Assembly (NCBI GenBank): GCA_003427395.1
Contig: BFEA01000186.1
Coordinates: 1,206,007-1,245,224, forward strand
Origin: Chara braunii
Taxonomy: Eukaryota; Streptophyta; Charophyceae; Charales; Characeae
Direction: 5' to 3'
Length of the DNA: 39,218 nt
A program made the position numbers and the translations under genes. The first letter of the stretch is position 1, and every line of letters starts with the position of its first letter. Under the pieces are notes generated by a model. That model did no database searches. It was given only the letters and a program-made list of their open reading frames with translations, and had not been told where the DNA came from. Below, in pieces: positions 9,755-20,266 of the stretch.

Positions 9755-10490
9755 GAAGGAGGGAAGTACAAGTTTGCATCGGGTCAGCCTGTGAGTTCGA
9801 ATCGCGCTGTCTGGATCATCAACCGCATGATATTCGGCTGTCTTTGGGCACATAGAAATATGGTGGCACATCAGAGATACACTACCCTTGCTTGATAGTG
9901 TATGCTGTGCGCCTAAGCACCTGCAGCAGCAGGAGAGCTGGCCTGGAGAGGGCCTTTCTGACGGGAAGGTCATTTCAGGCATAGTAATTTGAATGTGGAC
10001 AATCAGTGTGGCCGATTATGCCTCACATGCTGTCATTTCTTTTTTTTCTTTCTTTCCCTATTTTTTAAATCTATTTATGTAAGCAAGAACCTCTGTTGAG
10101 GAGATTGTCACTTGCAGAGGTGATAAGAGCACCTGATCCTAATTACAGACACTGATCCTACACTAGTGTCACCACCTAACACTAATCCTACACCCATATC
10201 GTCACCAATTAATCATAATTACATGGACAACCAAGTTGATGAGACTGAAAAAAAGAGCTCCAAGTTGTCCGGCCCATTCATCCCCGCCATGTCTACCACC
10301 ACAGCCAGGAGGGCTCGAAGGCAGCGTGAAACTCAATAACCCTAGTCTACTGTGAAAATTAACCCTGATCTAATGTAGAGTTTTGCACTCATTAACCCTA
10401 ACCTAAGCAGCAAGAACAGTCTTGCAGATATCAACACAGTAGCCGTAATCTAATTAGTAATTAGAATTAGTGGGCCAGTAAACCCCAGCT
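9755..10490. other. Unassigned stretch left of the LINE
   Basis: No supported gene. A short plus-strand frame starting at an ATG near 10222 ends in a basic tail (TARRARRQRETQ, stop near 10337), but nothing supports its expression. A segment of repeated actgatcctaatta / ctacac words spans 10130-10210. Several aaccct-type words (10340-10400) are scattered and do not form a telomeric array. Confidence 0.4.
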
Positions 10491-11693
10491 TTCTTTTTTT
10501 TTTCAAACAAGAACGCCCGCTTTATATTCTGGGAGGGTTCCAGTCTGGTTACTTATCCCCGGCAAGCATGAGATAACAGGCCACGGAAAAAGGGAATACA
10601 CGACGTCTCAAAGTAACTGCTAGCAGCGGGAGACTAATTGAAGTACCAGTCCTACCATGTTGGCTTTGATTAGCCATGTTTCTAAAGTCTAGTCCTGTTA
10701 CCCCATTGGGAAAACCTGCTTTTGAAACCAACACACCAATTGTGACATCTGGGTGCGGCCTGTTATCCAGTGTGCTGCCCACTTTGTGTCCCCCCTTGCA
10801 AGTCGCTACCCAGTCACCCTCTTCAGAAGTGGGTCCTTTTTTCAAAATGTGGACCGGCTTCAGGGTATCGAATGCTTCCCTCAAATTGTGACAGTACCTT
10901 GACTTCTGGCGAAGCTGTGTGTCATCAATCAATTCCTCCTTTTTCCAGTCCAGATGTCTCCCACCTTTAGAAACCTTTGTTTGACCCAGCCCTTCCAAGG
11001 TGGATCAGAGATGGCAAACATCCGACTGTGTCTATCTGTTATCCATCAATTACCAAAAAGGGGTTGCCTATAGATCTCCTCCCACCAGGACGGTGCCAAG
11101 TGTTGTAACATCGACTAGAAAAGGGTCGTTGGGAACGCCCATTCTTGCTGCTGGCCTATCGTTACCAGGTTCTCTTTTGGAGTCACGCAGTACTGGTCAG
11201 GTCCTGTCCTCCAACCACTTTTCAGGGTCTATGCCCCTTGGGGCCTCTGGCGCCAGCCTGGCTATCTGTTCCATTGCCAGGGCCCTCCATGGCAGTTCCG
11301 CGATGAAGATCAGTTCCTTGATCCATTGTAAGAATAGTGCCTTTATCTGAATGGCAGGATCAATGATACAGTCCTCATCCACTTTGGTTGGGTCACTGCA
11401 CTCCATGCCCCCCTGCTAATTACATGCTCATGCTCATGGTTGCCGCCCCAAAGAAATACAGCCACCTGTCTCCGAATTGAGCACAGCGTATCCTTAAAAA
11501 GGACCCAAAGCATAGATTGTTACCAGAGCAAAGCCAATACCACATTATTGATGACGAGCGTCGTGCCTATCAAGGATCTATGCATTGTGATAGCATTTGT
11601 AGGACTGATTTAGACAGCCATTCGTCATTGGATGCATGTTTCCCTTCCGCTGTCATTGAGATTCCCAAAACCCGGACGGGGGTTGAGGGGGGA
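10491..11693 (-). mobile_element. L1-like LINE, 3' part with poly(A) tail
   Basis: This is the downstream half of a non-LTR retrotransposon on the minus strand. In three broken frames it encodes the region after the reverse transcriptase core: a FLWGG segment at about 11440-11460, a P-K-V-D then DPAIQIKALFLQWIKEL segment at 11310-11400, APEAPRGIDPEKWL near 11215-11255, and a WTGKKEELIDDTQLRQK-like segment near 10900-10950. Such post-RT segments follow the thumb of L1-clade proteins. The minus strand ends in an A run (plus-strand T run 10491-10503), the expected poly(A) tail. Stops and frameshifts show it is dead. It continues the LINE half at 21208-22410; the RT catalytic core is missing. Confidence 0.75.
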
Positions 11694-12471
11694 GCGCCTG
11701 TGCGCCCTCATAACACTCTCCTACACTGTATTCCCAGCATCTGTTCACACGCGCGCTACTTTGGATCTCCCTGGATGTCCCACACACGCACACACTTCAC
11801 AGAACACTCACACACACACACGTTATAGCCTATCTCTAACCTACAGCAGCTATGGCTGTCTTCTACCTTCCCTACTAACTAGCGGCTATGGCCGCTTCGT
11901 CTCCTTCACATCCCAGTTCTTCTTTGGGCACCTGCAGACCTCCTTGCACAAGACACTCAGGCAGCGCTTCCGCACGGCTCACAGGCAGAATGAATCCATG
12001 ACTGGACGCTGCCTCTTGATTTATACTTCGGTTGGTCACTGGTCTGTCCCTTTCCATCAGGCCCAGGGTGCACACAGTCCCACATGGTACTTGCTGACTG
12101 GACAAAGTGCGACTGGGACTGGGTACTGCTGACTAGGCGAGGTTGGACTGCCCACTTGCCCACTTGCCTCTAGCCTAACCTAAGCAATTCTGGAAAGGTC
12201 ACTTCCGGACCTTCTGGAAGTCTGTAGACTTGACCTTTCGGGACTGTAGCAGCTACAACTTCTACACAGCTAAGACCCCTACTTGACCGACCTACGGTTC
12301 AAGACCTGACGACCACACTAACCTGCGACAGACAACAAACGACTCCAAAACACAGATCTCGGGTTCAAACACTCATGGGTCAACATGGTACCGTACACGA
12401 GTGAGGGCAAGGTCTCAAGGGATCGAGCCCTGGGATCTACGTCTGCTACTGCAAAGGTGAAAATCGTTTCA
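11694..12471 (-). repeat. 3' LTR, distal end truncated
   Basis: Aligns with 20422-21207 of the other LTR over about 780 bp, from gcgcctgtgcgccctca to the terminus gtttca. The first ~141 bases of the intact LTR (20281-20421) have no counterpart here, so the outer end of this LTR has been lost. The sequence left of 11694 is LINE. Short indels and substitutions between the LTRs (e.g. the block at 20930-21010 is rearranged relative to 12225-12260) indicate an old insertion. Confidence 0.88.
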
Positions 12472-12691
12472 CTCCCTCCGGCCTAAATTTGAGGTCCTCT
12501 AAGAATATGTCAACCTGCAGTAGGCTCTTTACCTTTCTTAATTCTTTGTACTGTTTTTGTTGACGACCTCTACCTCCTGTTCGGTATACATCTTCACCTA
12601 CTATGCGATCAATGGCGTACCTTCTGTCCATATCTGAAGGAATCATTGACCTTCTCGATGGGAATTGATGACTCGTAGTGCAAGGCAACAA
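12446..12691 (-). pseudogene. Chromodomain-like C-terminus of Ty3/gypsy integrase
   Basis: The minus strand is open for 81 codons, ending just inside the LTR (…LKFRPEGVKRFSPLQ). It contains YAIDRIVGEDVYR followed by KQYKEL, resembling the start of the chromodomains found at the integrase C-terminus of chromoviruses (Y-x-V-E-x-I-L … Q-Y-L-V-K-W). The aromatic cage is only partly recognisable, so chromodomain identity is tentative; position between the integrase core and the 3' LTR supports it. Confidence 0.5.
12472..12483 (-). other. Polypurine tract
   Basis: Read on the minus strand, ggccggagggag lies directly upstream of the LTR start TGAAAC. This is where the plus-strand primer of an LTR retrotransposon should be. 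Confidence 0.65.
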
Positions 12692-12859
12692 CTTTGACGC
12701 ATGAAAAACTGGGTAGATGTGGAGGTGTGCTGGAATCTCTATGTTGTAGGACGGCCCATCATCTTCGCCCTTGACTTCTAAGACTGTCCACGGTCCTTTA
12801 TATGAGGGCAGCAGCTTCTGCGAGATGTTCTCCTCAGGAACAAACTCTTTGGACTTGAC

Positions 12860-13620
12860 CTAGACTAAATCGCCTATTTGAAACTGTGATGGGTGACGAT
12901 GCTTATTAGCTTGCTCTATCATCTTATGTTGGGCCTTCCTGAGGTTCTCTATAACTGTAGCAGTCTCTTTCTTATGCTGTAGCGCGAACTTCCTAGTGTC
13001 GGGCGGTAGCCTCTGGATCTGATCCCGGTTGAGTCCCTCAAACGGTCTGCGTGGCTTAAAGGACTTATGCAGTTCTTTGGGGGTGCGACAAGTTGCTAAA
13101 TGGACACTGTTGTTGTACGCGCTGGCTACCTTCGGGAGCATCTCGTCCTTGTTGACTTGATCGGGTCTAGTATACATTCTTAGAACTTGCTGCAGGATCT
13201 TATTCATTTTTTCCGTCTGATTGTTGGTCTCTGGATGCCAGATGACATGAGCAACTTAGAACCGTACACTTTCATAAGTTCCTGCCAGTTATGGCGAGTG
13301 AACCTGGTATCTCTGTTGCTATTTATAGATAGCGGTAGGTCATGGTCACTGACCCAATGATCAAAGAACTTTGCTATTACTAAGTTTGTCCGTGCCTCAA
13401 AAGGCAAAGGAACAAAAACTGCATATTTGCTGAACCGGTCTACGATGACCATGACTTAGCTCTTGCCATGCCTACTCTTGACCCCAACAACCATGAAGTT
13501 TATGGATACAGTATCTCCGGGTCTTGACGGAATAGGCAAGGGTCTGAGAAGACCCAGCGGAGCTCGCGTCGTACTTTTGTTTGCATTGACATACCTTGCA
13601 ACTACGCACATACGCTATGC
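12860..13620 (-). pseudogene. Ty3/gypsy integrase, frameshifted
   Basis: On the minus strand a CKVCQ remnant of the zinc-binding domain (near 13600) is followed by PLPIPSRPGD in another frame (about 13530) and the catalytic core at 13204-13452 (VDRFSKYAVFVPLPFEA, then SNRDTRFT). Family members have Asp at the second catalytic position in S-D-R-D; here the residue before R is Asn. A -1 frameshift then moves to HPETNNQTEKMNK, which holds the catalytic Glu, and to the C-terminal part at 12860-13207 (…SVHLATCRTPKEL…FQIGDLV). At least three frame breaks and an altered active site make it non-functional. Confidence 0.88.
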
Positions 13621-13622
13621 AA

Positions 13623-14260
13623 TCAACTTTCATGCCAGGCCATGTATAGGAACGTATCAGGTTGGCGAGTATGTTTTGCCAACCGAAGTGCCCACGCGTA
13701 TGTGTCTACGACTTTTTGCTGTAAATCTGACCCTATATCCAGATTGTGAACTATGGCTCCAAAGACTCTTTTACTAAGTGCATCTGCGACCACATTATAC
13801 TTCCCTTTGACTGGCTTGAGCTCGAAGTCAAACAGATCTATTTTTGCGGCCCACCTAGTTAGCTTAGGTGTCATTTTGGCCTGTGTCTTCAGCCACGTCA
13901 ATGTCTCGTGGTCTGAGTAGACTTTGAAGTGCCTCCCAAGCAAGTAACGCTTGCCTGAGAGCGTAGAGTTCTCTCTCATAGGTCGATGTCGCTCCCTAGC
14001 GAACATGAACTCTACGGGTCTATACCCATTACCATCGTCTTGCTGTAGAACAATACCTATACCATATTGACTCGCGTCAGTGGTGACAACAAAAGGCAAA
14101 GATGGATCAGTTACCTTGAGGATTGGGTACTCTATCAAGGCTCGTTTTAACTTCTTCAGGGCCGACGTACAGTCTTGATCCCACTTGCATATGGCCTTTT
14201 CTTTAGCAATCAGCGAAGGGGAGTAGTGATGGCATAGAAGTTCCTAACGAAGTTCATGTA
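13623..14260 (-). pseudogene. Ty3/gypsy RNase H domain and RT connection
   Basis: The minus-strand frame opens upstream of 14138 (KWDQDCTSALKKLKRALIEYPIL, the RT connection) and continues as PFVVTTDASQYGIG, the first catalytic Asp of the retroviral-type RNase H. It then has RPVEFMFARE, a shortened segment where the catalytic Glu helix should be, VYSDHETLTWL with the second Asp, and GKYNVVADALSKR with the last. The segment between the first and second Asp is shorter than in intact elements, so the Glu helix is probably deleted or frame-shifted. Confidence 0.9.
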
Positions 14261-14269
14261 ATAGTTGGT

Positions 14270-15010
14270 CAATCCTAAGACTGACCTCAATTCTTGAGGG
14301 TACGCGGGGTTGGCCAGTCTCTGATCGCTGCGATCTTACTGTCCTCAGGCTTTATGCCCTCTCCATCTGGGACGTAGCCCAAGTACAAAACTTGCGTCTT
14401 GGCCCACTCACACTTTTTCGCGTTGATCTTGAAGTTAGCTTCTCTCAGCTTCTTCAAGACCTGCCTCGGATGAGCCTCATGCTCCTAGAGGGTCTTGCTA
14501 AAAACTAAAATGTCATCTACATAAACAACTACAAATTTATCTAACCACGGCCTAAACAAGTCGTTCATGCATCGCTGGAATGTGGCCGGTGCATTCGTTA
14601 GTCCAAAGGGCATAACTATGAATTCGTAATGCCCATATCTCGTTCGGAACGCCCTTTTTGTACTGATCGTCGGGGTGAACTTCTATTTGGTGGTACCTTG
14701 ACTTCAAATCTATTTTTGAAAAGTACTTGCAGCCTTGCACCTCAGCAGATCATCTATAGAGGGGGGCATTCTATACATTTCTCCCTTAGGAGTTTTACTG
14801 CCAGGCTTCGGAAGGATAGGACGCGGAACTACTCCGGAAGGAGACTGATAAATCTGCGTACTCCACCAGTTTGGCAATAACTGGGTTGGTGGGCTCCTCT
14901 TTCTTAGGCTCAGTAGCAGGCCTAACATAGGTTACAAAAACCTGTTTTTCTATTTGCTCCTTTTTTACTAAGTGTGTGAACGCGGGAGCGCTGAGACAGC
15001 AATGTGCCAA
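14270..15010 (-). pseudogene. Ty3/gypsy reverse transcriptase, frameshifted
   Basis: The minus strand encodes RT motifs in several frames. The KEEPTNPVIAKLVEYADL linker lies at 14870-14930, a GGxxxPRPILPKPGSK-like segment at 14800-14850, [18 protein letters not shown] at 14690-14740 (motif A, catalytic Asp), and the YVDD catalytic box at 14512-14523 followed by ILVF. Downstream of the first motif the frame shifts, so the [11 protein letters not shown]-type motif is legible only in another frame (about 14570-14640). Catalytic aspartates are preserved in the DNA but cannot be translated together. Confidence 0.9.
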
Positions 15011-15146
15011 AGGGTTATCTACCCCTTACACATAAAACAAACGAGCCGTCTTGACTTCGCGTGAAGGACTAGGAAGCCTACACTCATGCTCTCTTAGATG
15101 TAGTGTCGCCCCTGCTGCCTCTCCCCAGTCCATACCTAGGACCATG

Positions 15147-15587
15147 TCAAATAGGAGGTTGTTTTCGACGAGGAAAGTCAGGGAGTGGAAAACTCTCTAC
15201 TTTCCCATCTTTCTCTAGGCGGACATACGCTTGGACTCCCTCGACGTAATCCTCGATTCGCATGATGCGATTGTCTGCGAGGATATTGACTATGGGATCT
15301 GCTAACTTTTGGACTTTTAAGTTCAACTTTTGCTTCTGCAACGCTTTTCTGCTAATATAAGTACATGTGGCCCCACTATCTATCACGGCCCCAACTCGGC
15401 CTCTAAAGAGCTCAACGTCTATTAACAATAGTTGTCCTTTCCCATCCTTTTTCATCTTGGCCCATGCCGGCATCCTTTCCTTTAACTCCTTTGCCAGTCT
15501 TGCGAGGGAAACACCTAGAGACACTCTGACACAAGCAGTCTCTGGACAGCTAACTAGGCGCTGGCCAGCAACCTTTGCTATAGGCAT
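15147..15587 (-). pseudogene. Ty3/gypsy aspartic protease
   Basis: A 146-codon minus-strand frame with the retropepsin active site DSGATCTYIS (family D-[ST]-G-A), preceded by LLLIDVEL and followed by the flap-side strands (PIVNILADNRIMR). The C-terminal ILG-type motif expected before RT is not evident. It lies between the zinc knuckle of gag and RT, as in other gypsy elements. The domain itself is intact enough to recognise easily, but the flanking polyprotein is broken. Confidence 0.85.
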
Positions 15588-15699
15588 ATGTGGTTTGGGA
15601 ATTTCTTTGTGGTGCGCGCACTCTTCTCTACATGGCCTGGGGGTAAGGGCAGTTGTGACCCTTACCGACGGTTGCCTTTTGCTGCCTATGCAGCAGATC

Positions 15700-15775
15700 G
15701 CCGAGTATCCATATATTGGGGCAATATTTAATAATATGTCTGGGTCACCGCAGTAAATGCACTGACCATCATCAA
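15700..15775 (-). pseudogene. Degenerate gag zinc knuckle
   Basis: The minus strand reads QCIYCGDPD then ILLNIA. The spacing fits CX2CX4HX4C, with the first two cysteines present but the histidine replaced by Ile and the last cysteine by Ala. This marks the nucleocapsid end of gag and shows loss of function. Confidence 0.65.
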
Positions 15776-15959
15776 TTCTCGTCTGCCAAACTGTTTGTTC
15801 TAAACCTAGCGATTCCCAGGGTCTGCCTTGAGGCAGACCAGCGTGCCATTCACCCTTCCTTTAAGGTGACCGATTGCCAAGAGGACGGTTTTGTGGGGGA
15901 CCTTGGACCCTTGCCTCCCACTTGGCGGTTTCCTTTGCCGCCAACCCCCTGGCCGCCCT

Positions 15960-16701
15960 ATCCTTGACCACCAAAGGCCTGACCCCTTTGGCCCTGGCCT
16001 CTTCCCCTTCCTTCACTTCCCTCCGACGACGACAACAAAGTGAGTACTCCCCTGAATCACACTATTGTCCTCCTCTTCAAGGCCCCATTCAATCTGACTA
16101 TATGAGACCTCTTCGATACCACCTTCATCTAATGTAGGGATCAAGTGATCCTTGGCCCTGACTTGGTCAGAGATGGTACAACCTTTCCACTTTTGGCCTT
16201 TATCCAAATCCTTGTGCCAGAAAGTGGAAACTGGCATGGACTGTGCCTCAAAAGCCACGACATCCCTACCCAAAGTATCGTAGGTCTTGTTGGGCTGTCT
16301 ACTCTTCTCATAAAATTGCCCGTGCAGACTCTCGGGCATGGCACGAAAGAATAACTGAACCAATTGGGGCTCCGTGACTCCATGGTCAGGGACGGTGACT
16401 AACTCGTCCATCACACCCTTGAGTGCCCTGGCATTCTTCCACTGCCATGAGTGAATAGTTTGTAGCTTGTTAGTGGCCTTGAGCGCCCTAGTTACGTCTG
16501 CAAATCGATCTCGAAGGGCTTTCAAAAACTCGCTTAAGGGTGTGATCGTAGAGTAGGCGACCATATCATTGTCACATCTGGCGGCGCGGCCTAATGGCCT
16601 GGCAAAGCTGGAGGCCTCATCTTTGAGGGTGTGGAAGGTCACGAGGAGGACTTGCTCCTCGGGGATGATATCCTAGAGGTGCACATACGAATTTATGTTG
16701 G
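15960..16701 (-). pseudogene. Gag, capsid part downstream of the hAT insertion
   Basis: On the minus strand the frame contains DIIPEEQVLLVTFHTLKDEA, later FLKALRDRFADVTRA, LQTIHSWQWKNARALKGVM and LFFRAMPESLHGQF. These are the usual order of the retrotransposon-gag (capsid) helices, with an F-x-W-like and an L-x-x-F-x-x-x-L pattern. One in-frame TAG (near 16672) lies between NSYVHL and DIIP. The upstream half of the same frame resumes at 18067 beyond the hAT element. Confidence 0.85.
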
Positions 16702-16709
16702 CCTCCCAA
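16702..16709. repeat. Left target-site duplication of the hAT element
   Basis: cctcccaa here corresponds to cctcccag at 18067-18074: 8 bp with one mismatch, the TSD length of hAT elements. Confidence 0.75.
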
Positions 16710-17502
16710 CAAAGAGGGCAAACGGGTAACCGTTGCCCGTACCCGAAATTGTAACTGTCAGGTTATGGGGGCACTGGGTACCCCTTCCGAAGAGGGAGTT
16801 GGGTATGGGCAAGCAAAAAAAATAGAGGTTGTTGTTAGGGCGGGAATAGTTGCTTTTATGGAGATCATGGGCAGGTAGGGTCAGGTAGGGGTAAGGGCGG
16901 AGGGGGGGAAAGGGGGGGGGGACCCTGTATGGGCGGCCAAAGAAATAGAACGGGTATGGGCAGGTACGGGTGGCAACAAAAATATTGGCATGGGTATGGG
17001 CGGGTAGAGGTTCCTATCGGGTAACCGTGGAATACCTGGTACCTTCCCATTCCAACCCCCCAACCCAGCCACCCGCCTCCCTTCGCCCCCCTCTCCCGCC
17101 ACCACAAGTTCTAGGCCCAAATTGTTCTCTCCCGCTGCCACGTCGAAAGTCCCAAACAGCCAAAAAAAAAAAAAAATTCCCCCGCAATCGGGCCGCTAAA
17201 CTGTTGAACCAAAAATTTCCCGACTTCGAGTTGGACCTATTGAGTGGGCCTAGCTCCGCTACTCGCGAAATGCAAAGAAGAAAACAAAAAGACGGTATAT
17301 CTTCCCATGTTCCAGCAGAAGATTCATTCTCATCTTCAACATTTCGTCAGTTGTGGAGCGAGGCCCATTGCCCCCCACCCCTTTCCATTCCCTGTTGCCA
17401 CTACTCCCTGGAGTCTCCGCCCGTTGTTCATGTCCCCACCCGTTGTCCTCCTTGCCGCTCGTAATGATCCGTCCTTCATAGCTTCAATGGCCGGCGTCGC
17501 AC

Positions 17503-17556
17503 GTGTGACCCAGCAGGAGGGCGTTGCAGGTGTGACCCAGCAGGAGGGCGTTGCAG
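17503..17556 (+). repeat. Two tandem 27-bp units
   Basis: gtgtgacccagcaggagg followed by gcgttgcag, repeated twice exactly, then a third partial gtgtga. Confidence 0.9.
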
Positions 17557-17748
17557 GTGTGATCGGCAGTCAAAGAAGGCGTCAGGACTTGGGAGACAGG
17601 CGCGGTTGGTGCATACAATTGTGGGTGGGTATGGGTAAAGAAAACCTAGGCTGCGTATGGGTACGGGTGGTTAACAAATAGTTTGGGTTCAGGTGGCCAT
17701 GGGTGGTTTTGGAAAAAAGAAGTCCATAGGCAGGCATGGGCAGTTACA

Positions 17749-18026
17749 GTTTGAGGAGCTTCAGGTAGGCCACGTATGGGTACACGTCTTTTTCTTTTGG
17801 AGCACGTAGAGATGGGTAAAGGTCCGGTAGGCCAGGTATACAGTGGGTATGGGTGGTTGGTTTTCAACAAGGGTGCAGTCCGGTAGGATAGTTTGAGGAG
17901 CTTCAGGTAGGGCACGTATGGGTACACGTCTTTTTCTTTTGGAGTAGGTAGAGATGGGTAAAGGTTCGGTAGGCCAGGTATATAGTGGGTATGGGTGGTT
18001 GGTTTTGAACAAGGGTGCAGTTAGGT
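17749..18026 (+). repeat. 142-bp tandem duplication near the hAT right end
   Basis: Two units start gtttgaggagcttcaggtag at 17749 and 17891. They share gtatgggtacacgtcttttt, agatgggtaaagg and ggttggttttnaacaagggt. High similarity, with few substitutions, so the duplication is younger than most repeats in the window. Confidence 0.9.
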
Positions 18027-18066
18027 TGGGTACAAGTAATCCTAAAACTCCTGGTTGCCACCTTTA

Positions 18067-18074
18067 CCTCCCAG
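18067..18074. repeat. Right target-site duplication of the hAT element
   Basis: cctcccag, paired with cctcccaa at 16702-16709. Confidence 0.75.
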
Positions 18075-18960
18075 TTATCGAAGTTCTCTCTCTTTTTCCC
18101 ACTGTAGGGATCACGAAACTTCACCTTTACGCGCTCTCTACGGGGGCGTGCTTCTTCCTCCTTTGGGAGTGTTGTCTTGGCGACTTCTATAGCACCTACG
18201 CAAAAATTCTCTGCGTTATCTAATCATGCCTGTACTTCTGTGCCCACACGCAGCATCATATCATGCGCAAAATCTTTAAATCCCATGCGTATGGACTGTG
18301 GTGCTATATCATGGCCCCTTAGGTAGCGCATCTGCTCTTGCTGTGCCCTCAACATTACTTCCACATTCTTGCCTATGATCTCCACTTTGTTTTGGAGATC
18401 TATTTGCACTGCCAGCTTTGCATGTTGCTCCCCTGTTGTTGATAACTCCTCTATCTTAGACGCCGCCTCCAATCGCCTCCTCCTTTCCCTTGTGAGGCGC
18501 AGCTTCCACTCGATCTTTTTTTCATCCTCCAACGCCTGGCGCTGTAGGGGATCCCTTTCTGCTTTTATCTCCTTTATCACCGCCTCTCTCTCCTCCTAGG
18601 GAACATACAACATCGCTTCTTCTTCTTCCCCAAGCCACAAGTTGGCGACCCACTTTGTCACCATCTTCTCCAACCTCTGATATGTTTCCTTCGTGCCACT
18701 TTACTCCCTTTCTCCTCTCTCCTCCTATGCATCTTCAGGGGAGTACCTTGTTCTTCTTTTTCTTCTTCTTCATGCACTTAGGCCGCAACTTCCTCTTTCT
18801 CCTTTTGCAGCCTCTTCAACTCCTCCAATTGTTTTTCCTTCTTGGTTTTGTTTTCGAGGAGTGCTAACTTCGCCGCCTTCTTCTGCAGCTCCTCTCTCTT
18901 GGTCTTCTGTTCGGCCAATATCCTTGCGGAGTGGTCCTTGTACAACCCCGCGTCGCAACT
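18067..18960 (-). pseudogene. Gag, N-terminal coiled-coil part upstream of the hAT insertion
   Basis: The minus strand at 18224-18580 encodes a highly charged helical stretch (IKEIKAERDPLQRQALEDEK…RERRRRLEAASKIEEL) typical of a coiled coil. It stops at a TGA and resumes in the same frame as DNAENFCVGAIEVAK…VKFRDPYSGKKRENFDNWE, up to the hAT junction. Upstream (18770-18950) similar Lys/Glu-rich sequence (EELKRLQKEKEE) lies in a different frame, so at least one frameshift and stops separate the pieces. A long N-terminal coiled coil before capsid is uncommon but occurs in some plant and algal gypsy elements. Confidence 0.75.
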
Positions 18961-19629
18961 CTACACGTGAATGTGTGCATGAAGCCTAGTGGGAACAGGA
19001 AACGCCAGAGGGTCCCCCAAAGGGAAAACCCCACGAACAAGCCGTACATCGGGTAGTCATCCATGGTGTATGGTGCACAACAGAGAACTGTTCCACTCCT
19101 CACCACTTAGACTTACCCACTGACTGACAGACTGACTCTCTAAGGACTACACAATCCTTTTGGGATCCTGTCAACTATGGTCTCTAGCCTAGACCTACTA
19201 CTAAGGTTGTCAGTACACGACCTTACTGCTGATCAGGAGTCATTTAAGGAGATCCCCCATATTTCCTCAGGAATTCTTTAACCCCGCAGAGAGGACGACG
19301 CGATCAGCAAATTCTTCTCAAGACTTAGACAGCTGGTTGTGCAGCCCACAACTCGGATTTTGGGCCAACCATGCCACACTGAGCAGCCCGCCGGTCCTTG
19401 GGAGGGTTAGTCCTACGGGACGTGTGAGTCATCAGACATGGACAGCAGCCCTACTCAGTCCGTGTGGGTTTGGTCAATGCAGCTCTATGACCACTTACAC
19501 GGAGTTCCTATCACTTGGACAGAAGTGACTCAATGCAGAAAGAAGAGACAAACAGACTCAGCAATTACCATGGTGTGAGTGCACATCCATAGGGCGAGGG
19601 GGTAGGCGGAAGGCCTGGCGAGATTATAC

Positions 19630-19752
19630 CAACGCCTTGGTCAATGCTCTGATCAACTCCTCAGTCAACATGGATCAACACCTCGGTCAATGCAGGTCAA
19701 CACCTTGGTCAATGCTGGTCAACGCCTTGGTCAACGCTCCTGTCAACTCTTC
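19630..19752 (+). repeat. Short tandem repeat, gtcaac-ccttggtcaatgc units
   Basis: About six degenerate copies of a 19-21 bp unit containing ggtcaa[t/c]gc and gtcaac. Lies inside the retrotransposon leader. Confidence 0.7.
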
Positions 19753-20038
19753 AAGTGCGGCTATGGCTGTTGACCTCTTCTCCTTCACCAACCTTCACCT
19801 TCCTCCTTTACCCCGGCTATGGCTTCGCTCTCCTCCTTCGTCTCTCCTTCCGTCTTCACTCTCTTTCTTCCTCCTCGGTCTTCTTCCTCACTTCTGGTCC
19901 CTTTCTTTGTCTTTCTCTCCGTGCCCGAGCTCGGCGGCCTTAGTCGTCGGCCGCACAACAATCTTCTATCGCTCACTCTTTCTCTCTCTCATTTTTCCCC
20001 TTCTCTCTTCATCTTTGTCGTTGTCAGCCAATCTTGTN

Positions 20039-20049
20039 TCNCTCNNTNN

Positions 20050-20120
<71 letters not shown>
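20039..20120. repeat. (CT)n microsatellite with unresolved bases
   Basis: A 71-base TC run preceded by a short stretch containing N at 20039-20049, where the assembly could not settle the sequence. Confidence 0.95.
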
Positions 20121-20123
<3 letters not shown>

Positions 20124-20266
20124 GTTTTGCAAGTGCGCGGCGTTCTCCTGCAGCGGCACAGTTATGGAGGCTCTTCTTCTTCTGTGTCAGGCGCTGACGT
20201 GGCGCCCAGCTGGCGCCTCTTCTTCTTGTCGATGACGACGATGGCTATGCGGAACAGCGGGAACGA

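Larger units (their letters stand above)
16710..18066. mobile_element. Non-autonomous hAT-type element inserted in gag
   Basis: A 1357-bp insertion interrupts gag between the codons for NWE and ANINS. Its left end is caaagagggcaaacgggtaa and its right end, read on the minus strand, is taaaggtggcaaccagg; these short imperfect inverted repeats resemble the c/tAGRGNTGGCAAACGGG type of plant hAT ends. It is flanked by 8-bp duplications. The interior has many gtatgggta/gggtatggg words, two 27-bp tandem units (17503-17556) and a 142-bp tandem duplication (17749-18026). No transposase (DDE, C2H2-BED or hATC) frame is visible; a 164-codon plus-strand frame at 16970-17464 is low-complexity and unassigned. 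Confidence 0.82.
18961..20266 (-). other. 5' leader region of the retrotransposon
   Basis: Between the primer-binding site and gag. It includes a minus-strand (GA)n tract (20050-20120 on the plus strand as CT), a block of unresolved bases (20039-20049), and short ~20-bp repeats of the type gtcaacnccttggtcaatgc at 19630-19750. A minus-strand frame at 18864-19106 begins MVRSGTVLCC and contains MDDYPMYGLFVGFSLWG; it may be the original gag start but is frameshifted before the coiled coil. Confidence 0.55.

Noticed and set aside
9775-9830. tRNA-like B-box (gagttcgaatcgcgct)
   Set aside because: No convincing A-box at the right distance and no cloverleaf pairing.
10330-10410. Possible interstitial telomere repeats (aaccct words)
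   Set aside because: The words are scattered with irregular spacing and varied ends; there is no tandem TTTAGGG-type array.
16970-17464. 164-codon plus-strand frame in the hAT element as a transposase
   Set aside because: It is low-complexity (Pro/Ser/Arg), with no BED zinc finger, DDE residues or hATC motif.
19637-20235. Ser/Leu-rich plus-strand frames in the retrotransposon leader
   Set aside because: Antisense to the element, built on CT repeats and N bases.
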